Shown: piece by piece, positions 26,816 through 34,808 of the stretch
Layout of the letters: every line of letters starts with the position of its first letter
Numbering within the stretch: position 1 is the stretch's first letter
Source of the DNA: Ignavibacteriota bacterium
Lineage (GTDB): Bacteria > Bacteroidota > Ignavibacteria > UBA10030
NCBI GenBank assembly: GCA_022616555.1
Contig: JAKEEG010000002.1
Location: 1-50,114, forward strand
DNA: 50,114 nucleotides
Direction: 5' to 3'
The notes under the pieces: model-generated
Seen by the model: the letters and a program-made list of their open reading frames with translations, nothing else
The model's database searches: none
Told to the model about the DNA's origin: nothing
Position numbers and translations under genes: made by a program

Positions 26816-28252
26816 TTACACATCGTAATACAGCATGAACTCATACGGATGCGGACGGAGCTGCATAGGTTTTACTTCTTTCTCCATCTTATAGTCGATC
26901 CACGTCTCGATGAGGTCTTCTGTGAAAACATCGCCCCTCAGTAAGAAATCATGATCCTTCTCAAGTGCAGCGAGTGCCTCGCCGAGCGAGCCGGGAGTCG
27001 AGGGAACATCGCGCAGTTGTTCGGGTTCCATGTCATAGATGTCCTTGTCCAACGGCTTGCCTGGGTCAATCTTGTTGATGATGCCATCCAGCCCTGCCAT
27101 CAGCAAGGCAGAGAAAGCAATGTACGGGTTGGCCGTCGGATCCGGACAGCGGAATTCAATGCGCTTCGCTTTTGGATTCGAGGAGTACATTGGAATACGC
27201 ACCGACGCCGATCGGTTGCGTTGTGAGTACGCCAGATTCACAGGCGCCTCATAACCCGGTACGAGCCGTTTGTACGAATTGGTCGTTGGGTTCGTAAATG
27301 CACACAAAGCTGCTGCGTGCTTGAGCAATCCGCCGATGTAGTACATCGCCATTTCACTTAACCCGGCATAACCGTTCCCGGCAAACAACGGCTTTCCGCC
27401 CTTCCATAAGCTTTGGTGCACGTGCATACCGGAGCCGTTGTCCGCAAAAATCGGTTTGGGCATGAACGTCACCGTTTTGCCGTGCTTTTTCGCAACGTTC
27501 TTGGTGATGTACTTGTACAGCAGATAATTATCAGCCATTTTGGTCAATTCGGAGCGCTTCATATCGATTTCCGTTTGACCCGCCGTCGCAACTTCGTGGT
27601 GATGAACTTCGACCACGATTCCAGCGGCTTGGAGTGTCAACACCATCTCAGTTCGCAAATCTTGCAATGTATCGATAGGCGCTGCCGGGAAATATCCTTC
27701 CTTAAACCGCGGCTTATGGCCAAGATTCTTCACATCGTTCTTTCCGCTATTCCAGAAGCCTTCATCAGAGTCGATATAATAATACCCAAAGTTGTGCGAT
27801 TGGTCGTAGCGGATGTTATCGAGAATAAAGAACTCCGGCTCGGGTCCAAAGAACGCCGTATCGGCGATGCCGGTGTTCTTCAAGTAGGCTTCTGCCTTTT
27901 TTGCGATATTGCGAGGGTCTCTCTTGTAATTCTCATGAGTAATCGGGTCAACGATATCACACGTTAAACTCAATGTCGGCACAGCCGTAAAAGGATCGAT
28001 AAAAGCCGTTTCCGGATCAGGAAACAAGAGCATATCGCTTTCATGAATCTTCTGGAAGCCGCGGATGCTCGACCCGTCAAAACCGATGCCGTCGTCAAAA
28101 ATCTCTGCCTCGAACTCGCTCGCCATTACAGAAAAATGCTGCCATTGACCGATCAAGTCTGTAAACTTGAGGTCAATGATTTTGACGTCGTTGTCTTTTA
28201 TGATCTTGAAGACATTTTCGACGCCACCCGATGTTTTCGCTTTTGTAGCCAT
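26816..28252 (-). CDS. glnA: Glutamine synthetase type I
   Basis: ATP-dependent synthesis of glutamine from glutamate and ammonia, a cytoplasmic dodecamer. The 478-residue protein has the GSI signatures [19 protein letters not shown], the ammonia/Mg region [15 protein letters not shown], the [18 protein letters not shown] loop and NRSASVRIP. The tyrosine that is adenylylated in beta-type enzymes is present in the [11 protein letters not shown] segment, so adenylylation control is possible; no glnE is in view. AAGGAG stands five bases before the ATG. It is 47 bases after an Lrp-type regulator gene and probably in one transcript with it, ended by the hairpin at 26734-26759. Confidence 0.96.
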   Translation of the reverse strand: MATKAKTSGGVENVFKIIKDNDVKIIDLKFTDLIGQWQHFSVMASEFEAEIFDDGIGFDGSSIRGFQKIHESDMLLFPDPETAFIDPFTAVPTLSLTCDIVDPITHENYKRDPRNIAKKAEAYLKNTGIADTAFFGPEPEFFILDNIRYDQSHNFGYYYIDSDEGFWNSGKNDVKNLGHKPRFKEGYFPAAPIDTLQDLRTEMVLTLQAAGIVVEVHHHEVATAGQTEIDMKRSELTKMADNYLLYKYITKNVAKKHGKTVTFMPKPIFADNGSGMHVHQSLWKGGKPLFAGNGYAGLSEMAMYYIGGLLKHAAALCAFTNPTTNSYKRLVPGYEAPVNLAYSQRNRSASVRIPMYSSNPKAKRIEFRCPDPTANPYIAFSALLMAGLDGIINKIDPGKPLDKDIYDMEPEQLRDVPSTPGSLGEALAALEKDHDFLLRGDVFTEDLIETWIDYKMEKEVKPMQLRPHPYEFMLYYDV

Positions 28253-28299
28253 ATCGCTCCTTGCGGATAAGTGCGTGAGAATGAAGGGTTGATTGTTAA

Positions 28300-28767
28300 T
28301 TACTTTTCTTTATGATTGGAGACCTTAATGCGAAATGTCTCCTTCGTGGTCGAAAGAACTACGCTGGTGGTGGTTTTCACCACCCCCTGCCACGTTTGAA
28401 TTTTTGCAAGCAACTTTTCCAGGCTTCCCGTGTTGTCCGTCCTGACTTTCAACACGTGCGTGCCCTCGCCTGTAATTGCGTGGCACTCTAGAATTTCGTC
28501 CGTTGAATTCACATGGTCTGTGAACGACGCAAAATGTTTGGAAGAATCCACCGTCGTAATCACAATCGCCGTAATATCTTTGCCGAGCTGTTTGTGGTCG
28601 ACCTTGGCAAAATAACCCGAAATAATGCTTGCTTCCTCTAACTTGCGGAGTCGTTCACTCACGGCGGGCAGAGAAAGCCCGACCTTTTCAGCAAGGTCAT
28701 TGCGGCGGGTCCTGCCCTGTTTTTGCAGGATATCTAGTATTTTTACATCTATTTCGTCGAGGGTCAT
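28300..28767 (-). CDS. Lrp/AsnC family transcriptional regulator
   Basis: 155-residue DNA-binding protein. It has an N-terminal winged helix (about 1-60, [30 protein letters not shown]) and a C-terminal RAM/ligand domain with the family's [16 protein letters not shown] stretch. Its placement 47 bases ahead of glnA, on the same strand, suggests it controls nitrogen or amino-acid metabolism and that it regulates itself and glnA from one promoter. Its own promoter region holds two direct repeats and a perfect palindrome (28807-28849). The effector amino acid cannot be read from the sequence. Confidence 0.9.
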   Translation of the reverse strand: MTLDEIDVKILDILQKQGRTRRNDLAEKVGLSLPAVSERLRKLEEASIISGYFAKVDHKQLGKDITAIVITTVDSSKHFASFTDHVNSTDEILECHAITGEGTHVLKVRTDNTGSLEKLLAKIQTWQGVVKTTTSVVLSTTKETFRIKVSNHKEK

Positions 28768-28806
28768 ACCGGCAATAACGCTTGAAGAGTTTAAAAAGCA
28801 CGACCT

Positions 28807-28849
28807 TAATAAGTAAGGTTTACCGTGGTTATTACAGTAATAAGTAAGG
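28807..28849. promoter_or_regulatory. Candidate operator of the Lrp-type regulator
   Basis: TAATAAGTAAGG occurs perfectly twice, at 28807-28818 and 28838-28849, 31 bases apart, close to three helical turns. The second copy overlaps a perfect 15-base palindrome TTATTACAGTAATAA (28829-28843). Lrp/AsnC proteins bind about 15-base palindromes in phased arrays, and the copies overlap the candidate -10 box of the gene. Confidence 0.5.
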
Positions 28850-28869
28850 AATTATTCAGGGAAAGTCAA
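28841..28869 (-). promoter_or_regulatory. Candidate promoter of lrp-glnA
   Basis: TTGACT on the minus strand (28869-28864), 17 bases, then TACTTA (28846-28841), about 75 bases before the lrp start. The -35 match is strong and the -10 is moderate. The -10 lies inside the repeated operator motif, which fits autorepression. Confidence 0.45.
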
Positions 28870-28958
28870 GGACTTTTTATCAAAAATTTACAAGAAGCTC
28901 TTTTTGTATTTCCGTGCAACATATTCCCGTTGATTGTTTTCCAACGATACCAAAAACA

Positions 28959-28982
28959 AAAATCCCGCTAAGTCGGGATTTT
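28959..28982 (-). terminator. Intrinsic terminator after rpe
   Basis: AAAATCCCG (28959-28967) and CGGGATTTT (28974-28982) form a 9-base-pair stem with a 6-base loop. On the minus strand it is followed by TGTTTTTGG. It ends the rpe transcript. The bases between it and rpe (28983-29079) show nothing else. Confidence 0.85.
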
Positions 28983-29079
28983 ACTTCACTCTACACGGGT
29001 GTTTTGATTGGTTATTGTCGTGTAAAACAATCGCAGTTGCTTTTGAAGCAGGGGTACAATATCTTGAGTGTGAATCTAC

Positions 29080-29745
29080 TTAAGCAGCCAAGGCGACTTT
29101 ACGAAGGTTCTTTACAGCGGCTGGAATATTCGGCTGTCGGAAGACGGAAGTTCCCGCGACGAGAACGTCTGCACCGGCTTTCACGCACTGCGCAATGTTC
29201 GTCGCATCGACTCCCCCGTCGATTTCGAGATAAATGCTTTTCCCGGCGGAGTGAATCATTTGTCTCGCGGTTTCTAATTTCTTATACGAGCTTTGTATAA
29301 ACTGCTGTCCCCCAAAACCGGGATGGACGGACATAATCAGAATCAGGTCAACAAGCGGAACAATATCACTCAGAGTTGACAAAGGCGTATCCGGGTTGAC
29401 GGCTACTCCCGCTTTCGCGCCAAGCTGGTGAATCTGTTCTATCACCCGCGTCAAATCCGGGCATACCTCTTGGTGCACGGTGATAATATCCGACCCGGCA
29501 GCGCGGAAATCTTTAAGATAGCGTTCGGGGTGTTCAATCATCAAGTGAGTATCGAAGGTGGCTTTGGTGACCTTGCGAACAGATTCGATAACGGGTATAC
29601 CAAACGAGATATTAGGCACGAAATGACCGTCCATAATATCAAGATGGATCCAATCAATGCCGGCTTGTTCAACGAGTTTGATTTGCTCGGCAAGGCGCGA
29701 AAAATCAGATGCAAGAATGGACGGCGCTATACGGAAGGAATCCAT
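29080..29745 (-). CDS. rpe: Ribulose-phosphate 3-epimerase
   Basis: Interconverts ribulose-5-phosphate and xylulose-5-phosphate in the pentose phosphate pathway; cytoplasmic TIM-barrel metalloenzyme. The 221-residue protein shows IAPSILASDF, the metal-binding DIMDGHFVPNISFG, HLMIEHPERY, MSVHPGFGGQQFI and the C-terminal EIDGGVDATN, all family signatures. The ATG at 29743-29745 was chosen because it starts directly before IAPSILASDF and lies one base after the PASTA gene's stop. An in-frame upstream start (29790) would add 15 residues inside that gene. Co-transcribed with the PASTA gene. Confidence 0.95.
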   Translation of the reverse strand: MDSFRIAPSILASDFSRLAEQIKLVEQAGIDWIHLDIMDGHFVPNISFGIPVIESVRKVTKATFDTHLMIEHPERYLKDFRAAGSDIITVHQEVCPDLTRVIEQIHQLGAKAGVAVNPDTPLSTLSDIVPLVDLILIMSVHPGFGGQQFIQSSYKKLETARQMIHSAGKSIYLEIDGGVDATNIAQCVKAGADVLVAGTSVFRQPNIPAAVKNLRKVALAA

Positions 29746-29746
29746 C

Positions 29747-30559
29747 TCAATTTTCGTTGGAAGCACCAGAGTCGGCTCTGCGAGTAACAATCATGTCAAC
29801 CGCCTGCCCTGCGGGCACTATTTCGCCGGCACGCGGGAATTGTTCAACAATCGTATTCGGCAAGAGATCGGGGTTGGCTTGATAGACGACGTTGCCGATC
29901 CGCAAACCCGCCTGCAGCAAGCGGCGCTCGCCTTCGGTGAGGGGTTGTCTCACAACATCCGGGACAACAACTTGCTCTTTGGGTCCGCCCTGGCTAACTT
30001 TGACGCTTACTTTCGTTCCTAAGGCGACCATTGTGCTTTCAGGAATTTGTTGTTCGATAATTGTATTGGCAGGGAAATCCGAGGAGATTTCGTACTGAAT
30101 CGGCCCTATGCGGAGACCTGCACGTTCGAGTGCAAAGGTGGCATCTCGAACGGAACGGCCTCGTAGTGATGGCACAGCAGCGAGGGGTTCTCCGCCGCTG
30201 ATGGTCAAGTACACCCCCCTGCCGAATTTTACTTCGGCGCCGGGCATAGGCGTCTGGCTAGCTACACTGCCGACAGGGTACTGCCGGTCTTGACGCTCCT
30301 CAGCTTTTTTTCCGATAAGGCCGCTATCGGCAAGAATTTGAATGGCGTTTTCTAGCGGTAAACCTAGGACATTCGGAACTTTCGTGGTTTTTCCTTGTTG
30401 AACATAACGCGGCATGATGTAGCTATCCACGACAAAAAAAATAAGAAAAACAACGCCGAAGAAGATTGCCAAACGAGTCAGAGGGCGGGCCAATGTAAAC
30501 TTTCTGTCTTGTACAGTGCGCAACCAATTATGAATTATACAAAGATAGCAAAAATCCAT
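29747..30559 (-). CDS. Membrane-anchored PASTA-domain protein
   Basis: Single membrane helix (about residues 27-46 from the ATG at 30559), then three PASTA domains of about 65-70 residues each. They are recognisable from repeats of VPNVLGLPLENA, VPSLRGRSVRDA and VVPDVVRQPLTEG with the following GLxIG and P-G-x-x-V turns. There is no kinase domain, so this is a free-standing PASTA protein, a type seen near cell-division or peptidoglycan genes in FCB bacteria. The start is unsure. A TAnnTTTG box (TATCTTTG, minus strand 30547-30540) lies just inside the chosen frame. The true start may be a TTG a few codons further in, which would keep the membrane helix. Confidence 0.82.
   Translation of the reverse strand: MDFCYLCIIHNWLRTVQDRKFTLARPLTRLAIFFGVVFLIFFVVDSYIMPRYVQQGKTTKVPNVLGLPLENAIQILADSGLIGKKAEERQDRQYPVGSVASQTPMPGAEVKFGRGVYLTISGGEPLAAVPSLRGRSVRDATFALERAGLRIGPIQYEISSDFPANTIIEQQIPESTMVALGTKVSVKVSQGGPKEQVVVPDVVRQPLTEGERRLLQAGLRIGNVVYQANPDLLPNTIVEQFPRAGEIVPAGQAVDMIVTRRADSGASNEN
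30540..30547 (-). promoter_or_regulatory. TAnnTTTG-type box near the start of the PASTA gene
   Basis: TATCTTTG on the minus strand matches TAnnTTTG. It lies 12-19 bases inside the chosen PASTA reading frame, so if it is a promoter the protein starts further downstream, at a TTG codon. Confidence 0.3.
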
Positions 30560-30663
30560 TTCTCTTTCAACCTTCGTATCCAAACTAATAACTCGCCCGC
30601 GGCCCGATAGCCGTTACGTTGTCCCGGCATATTCGTTCATCACGTTTTCATTATGAGGTGCCA

Positions 30664-31650
30664 ATGGAGAAGACACAATCCTTGCAACCCTTGCAGAATG
30701 GTGCTCTACCTCACACAGCGGTCACTGCTGAACGAGCATCGGTTGCCGGCGCAACGCCTCTTCAACGCGATGTGCTTCGTGTCCTCTCCTACTTCGACAT
30801 CTTCCAACACCCGCTAACAGCGGTAGAGATATATACATTCCTTCCGTCTAACTCTACATCTCCAGGCGCTGTCGAGCAAGCCTGCCACACTGCTCCTTTA
30901 ACCGACTACATCAAGTACGAGGATGGGTATTTCTTTTTAACCGAAAATAACCAACAAAGCGTGCGAGAACGGCTGGCGAAAGAAGAACGCGCGCGCCGTC
31001 ACTGGGCAATTGCTTCATTGATGACATCCCTCATCAAATATTTTCCGTTCGTTCGGGGTGTCTTTGTTTCGGGGGAGTTAGCAAAGGGTGTCGCAAGCGA
31101 GCAAGGTGACGTCGATTTTGTCATCGTAACGGAAAACGATAGACTGTGGATCTGCAGAACTTTGTTGATCGCATTCAAAAAACTGGCGCTGCTTAATCGA
31201 AAAAAATATTTTTGCATTAATCATTTGATGACGGAACAAAATTTTGTTGTGAGCGAGCAGAGCATGTACACAGCGATAGAACTGGTAACGTTAAAGCCGC
31301 TGCTCAACCCCGGGCTCCTTGCGTCGTACCAACGCAGAAATAATTGGACCGAACAATTTTTACCCAACGCGAAAATCACTGACGCACACGAAACACCCTC
31401 ACGAAGGCCGTTATCACAGCGCGCATTCGAGTTGTTATTTTTCAGTAAATTCGCTGATTGGCTTGATACCCGGCTGATGGATTTCTGGAAGGCAGTGTGG
31501 AAGAAACGGTATCCTCATCTTTCAGACGAAAAACGAAACGAAATTTTTCATTGCAGCCGTGACCTCTCAACAGCGTACAACGGCGACTTCGCTTCAAAGA
31601 TTCTCGCTTCGTACTATGAACGGCTCGCACGGTTCGAATTACATGACTGA
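30664..31650 (+). CDS. Nucleotidyltransferase-fold protein with N-terminal winged helix
   Basis: From the ATG at 30664 (328 residues; GAGG five bases upstream) it has a helical N-terminus that looks like a winged helix (about residues 33-95, LSYFDIFQHPLTAVEIYTFL). A pol-beta type nucleotidyltransferase core follows, with SGELAKG (136-142) and the metal-binding DVDFVIV (149-155). The C-terminal 150 residues are helical and basic. The substrate is unknown. It opens the glycan/radical-SAM operon and overlaps the next gene by 8 bases. It could transfer a nucleotide to a sugar or act as a regulator; neither is shown. Upstream of 30619 the same frame starts with TTG and is less likely. Confidence 0.75.
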   Translation: MEKTQSLQPLQNGALPHTAVTAERASVAGATPLQRDVLRVLSYFDIFQHPLTAVEIYTFLPSNSTSPGAVEQACHTAPLTDYIKYEDGYFFLTENNQQSVRERLAKEERARRHWAIASLMTSLIKYFPFVRGVFVSGELAKGVASEQGDVDFVIVTENDRLWICRTLLIAFKKLALLNRKKYFCINHLMTEQNFVVSEQSMYTAIELVTLKPLLNPGLLASYQRRNNWTEQFLPNAKITDAHETPSRRPLSQRAFELLFFSKFADWLDTRLMDFWKAVWKKRYPHLSDEKRNEIFHCSRDLSTAYNGDFASKILASYYERLARFELHD

Positions 31651-33133
31651 CGTCTTACTGACACATTCCTATTTTCTCCGTTTCGACCCGAAGGAGTATC
31701 GCGCGATGAAGCCGTACCCGCCGCTCGGTACGCTCTACGCGGCAAGCTTCTTGCGTCAGCATAAACTTTCCGTTGCACTTCAGGATATGATGTTGGCTGA
31801 ATCGGAGGAAGACCTTGTTCCGGCTCTACTGCAACACAAGCCAAAACTCCTTGTTATCTACGATGACCAGTTTAACTACTTAACGAAAATGTGTCTCGGC
31901 AGAATGCGCGAAGCGGCATTCCGCATGATCCAGATCGGCAAGCAACACGGAACAACTGTTATTGTCTTTAGCTCGGACGCTACAGACCATTTGGACAAAT
32001 ACTTCGCGCACGGTGCGGATTACGTCATCTGCGGAGAAGCGGAAAACACACTCGCTGAATTGGCAGTCTCGCTGCTGCAGTCACAGGACAAGTCTCCCAA
32101 CACCATCCACGGCTTGGCGTATCGCTCTAATGGCTCGTATGAAAAAAACCCGCGCAGGGAGCTTGTCGATAATTTAGATGAGATACACTTTCCTGCCTGG
32201 GATTTAATCGACCTTCAGCGGTACCGCAACGCTTGGATTGCCCGGCATGGTTACTTTTCGCTCAACCTCGTTACCACGCGTGGATGCCCCTTTCACTGCA
32301 ATTGGTGTGCAAAGCCTATTTATGGGCAAGTCTACCATACGCGCAGTCCTGAAAACGTGGTCGAGGAAATGAAGTTCCTTAAGCAATTTGCTAATCCTAA
32401 CCATCTATGGTTTGCTGACGACATCTTTGGCCTTAAGCCGGGCTGGATCCCATTATTTGCGGACACAGTCAATAATCAAAATGTCAAAATACCGTTTAAA
32501 TGCCTTTCCCGCGCTGACTTGTTGTTGAAAGAGGATACCGTCCGGCATCTCCAACGAGCGGGATGTGAAACAGTCTGGTTAGGCGCAGAATCCGGTTCTC
32601 AAAAAATCCTCGATGCAATGGATAAAGGCACAACTATCGAGCAAATCTATGAAGCGGCTTCGCAACTGAGGCAATCCAATATCCGCGTCGGTTTTTTTCT
32701 GCAGTTTGGTTATCCCGGTGAAACGAAATCGGACATCGAGAAAACACTGCAAGTTGTTAAAGATTGTAAACCGGATGAAATCGGCGTATCCGTTTCTTAT
32801 CCTTTGCCCGGCACAAAATTTTACGACCGCGTCAAATCTCAGCTCCATGAAAAGCAGAATTGGCGGGATAGCCAGGACCTTGATATGATGTTCGCAGGAG
32901 AATATCACCCGGACTTCTACCGCGCCTTGCATCGAATAGTTCACAAGAAATTCAGTGTCTGGCGCGGAATAAGGACTGCACAAGAAGTACTAGTACATCC
33001 CACGGGTCTCGGCAAGCGCGCTCTCCGGTCTCTTGCATCAATGCTGTATCATGGGATGACGCTTCCGTTCGAACTGAAAAAATTAGAACAACTCGAGCAC
33101 CTTCCTCGTCATGTCAACAGCCCCAATAACTAA
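31643..33133 (+). CDS. B12-binding-type radical SAM enzyme, first of the cluster
   Basis: Radical SAM enzyme with an N-terminal cobalamin-binding-like Rossmann domain (about 1-145; no DxHxxG motif is visible, which is common in this class). The cluster-binding motif is TTRGCPFHCNWC with Cys215, Cys219 and Cys222. The TIM-barrel segment includes WFADDIFGLKPGW, and GAESGSQKILDAMDKG follows. The C-terminal 120 residues are typical of the class B radical SAM methyltransferase group, to which BchE and many lipid- and antibiotic-modifying enzymes belong. 496 residues from the ATG at 31643, overlapping the nucleotidyltransferase stop. The reaction (methylation or rearrangement) is not assignable. 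Confidence 0.88.
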   Translation: MTDVLLTHSYFLRFDPKEYRAMKPYPPLGTLYAASFLRQHKLSVALQDMMLAESEEDLVPALLQHKPKLLVIYDDQFNYLTKMCLGRMREAAFRMIQIGKQHGTTVIVFSSDATDHLDKYFAHGADYVICGEAENTLAELAVSLLQSQDKSPNTIHGLAYRSNGSYEKNPRRELVDNLDEIHFPAWDLIDLQRYRNAWIARHGYFSLNLVTTRGCPFHCNWCAKPIYGQVYHTRSPENVVEEMKFLKQFANPNHLWFADDIFGLKPGWIPLFADTVNNQNVKIPFKCLSRADLLLKEDTVRHLQRAGCETVWLGAESGSQKILDAMDKGTTIEQIYEAASQLRQSNIRVGFFLQFGYPGETKSDIEKTLQVVKDCKPDEIGVSVSYPLPGTKFYDRVKSQLHEKQNWRDSQDLDMMFAGEYHPDFYRALHRIVHKKFSVWRGIRTAQEVLVHPTGLGKRALRSLASMLYHGMTLPFELKKLEQLEHLPRHVNSPNN

Positions 33134-34808
33134 TAAACTCCATACTGCACGCGTTGCCGAAGCGTTTGATACCGTCGCCGAGTCGTTTGAAACTGTGCTC
33201 GAAAACGACATCACTCGCAGTATAAGGCAGAAAGTGTACACGGTAATCGCATCGCTTGTTCCAGCCGGGTCAACGATACTCGACATCAACTGTGGAATAG
33301 GCATTGATGCGGTTGAACTCGCGCAGAAGGGATATGGGGTCGTCGGCACTGATATTTCCCCTCAAATGATACAGCAAGCGCGCCTCCGTGTAACGAAATA
33401 TTCTCTGCAAAATGTGAGCTTCTATGAAACTTCTTTTGAAAGCCTCGCCCCGGTCCACAGCAAAACAATTGACCTTGTAATGTCTAACTTCGGAGGGCTG
33501 AATTGTGTGCCCTCACTCGAAAAGGTTGCAGAACAGCTAACCGCAATAACGAATCCCGGCAGCTATTTTCTCGCCGTTGTGATGCCACCATTTTCCCTGT
33601 GGGAATTTCTTGCCGGACTTCTAAAGCTTGACTTTCAATTCGCTGTCAGGCGCCTTAAGGCAAATGTACAGGCAACAGGCTTCGGGAATAACACATTTAC
33701 CGTAAGCTATTTTTCGCCGCGTACATTTGCCAAAGCCTTCGACCGTGGGTTTGAAGTTGTACGCATCCAGGGTTTCAATATTATCTCTGCCCCGCCGCAC
33801 GCAACAAGCTTTGTGAAGCATTTTCCCAGATTAGCGAAGTGGCTTGAACGCGTCGAACAATCTATTGCCTCTCTACCCTTGGTTCGCGCACTCGGCGATC
33901 ATTATATGATTGTCATGAGACGCAGAAGATCACCAAAGCATCCGAACGACCATACGCCCAGTATCACGCTCGAACCCGCTGCTGTGCTGCGTGAAATAAA
34001 GAATATCCGCAGCAGCGCGAAAGAACTTGATGACGACATCAATTTCTCGCACTTCGTAAATGGCAAACGCGTCGCGTTGGTTGGACCCGCAAGGACACTC
34101 ATTGGAAAACGACTCGGTGCCCTGATCGATTCGTACGACATTGTGGTTCGGATTAATGATGCCTTTGAATATCTAGGTGTTCGCGAACTGCTTCCTGATG
34201 TGGGCGAACGAACCGACATTCTCTATGCAAACCAAGTCATTATCCGAAAAAATATCCTTGGAGAAGAAAAGCTCCCACTCAACATGTTTTATAAAGGCAC
34301 TGGCGTCGGCCAACGAAAGTTTCTCGTATGCACAAATAATAGTCTAAACTACGACAGCACTGGAGAACCCTCTGCGGCGTGCCCTCGTCATGACCGTACC
34401 GTCGTTTCGGACATACGCAAGCTTATTGCCCGAGATGAATCTAGCCTCGACTTTCGCTTGGTGTACAGAGCGAGCAAGTTTCTCATTCGTAGTCTTAACG
34501 GGAATTTTCCCCGAACCGGTCTGGTGGCGCTTGCCGACCTACTGAGCTTTGACATCGACCACCTGTTTGTCGCGGGAATGACCTTTTATCACGGCGGCGG
34601 GCATCTGCTTACCAAAGAAACTACGCGGTTGCATCCGCTGAAGAATCGAGATGGCAGTTGGGCGCATGATAACACTGGCCGTGGCCACAATTCGTACGAC
34701 GAGCTGTATATCATGCGCATCCTGAAGCAGGCGTTCCCGGACAAACTGCGCGTCGATAATGACCTTTTAGAACTTCTAACTACGAACGAAACGACAATAT
34801 CGACATGA
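33111..34808 (+). CDS. Fusion of a class I methyltransferase and a sialyltransferase-like (GT29) domain
   Basis: 565 residues with two parts. Residues 1-270 are a SAM-dependent methyltransferase: motif I is ILDINCGIGID (56-66), followed by VVGTDISPQMI. Residues 318-565 carry motifs of sialyltransferase family GT29. An L-motif-like stretch is VALVGPARTLIGKRLG plus IDSYDIVVRIND (321-350). An S-like stretch is FPRTGLVALADLLSF plus FVAGMTFY (466-493). An H-x4-E motif is H526 to E531. Family GT29 transfers sialic acid from CMP-sugar; the bacterial substrate is unknown. The gene overlaps its neighbours by 23 and 4 bases. The fusion is uncommon as far as I know. Confidence 0.8.
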   Translation: MSTAPITNKLHTARVAEAFDTVAESFETVLENDITRSIRQKVYTVIASLVPAGSTILDINCGIGIDAVELAQKGYGVVGTDISPQMIQQARLRVTKYSLQNVSFYETSFESLAPVHSKTIDLVMSNFGGLNCVPSLEKVAEQLTAITNPGSYFLAVVMPPFSLWEFLAGLLKLDFQFAVRRLKANVQATGFGNNTFTVSYFSPRTFAKAFDRGFEVVRIQGFNIISAPPHATSFVKHFPRLAKWLERVEQSIASLPLVRALGDHYMIVMRRRRSPKHPNDHTPSITLEPAAVLREIKNIRSSAKELDDDINFSHFVNGKRVALVGPARTLIGKRLGALIDSYDIVVRINDAFEYLGVRELLPDVGERTDILYANQVIIRKNILGEEKLPLNMFYKGTGVGQRKFLVCTNNSLNYDSTGEPSAACPRHDRTVVSDIRKLIARDESSLDFRLVYRASKFLIRSLNGNFPRTGLVALADLLSFDIDHLFVAGMTFYHGGGHLLTKETTRLHPLKNRDGSWAHDNTGRGHNSYDELYIMRILKQAFPDKLRVDNDLLELLTTNETTIST

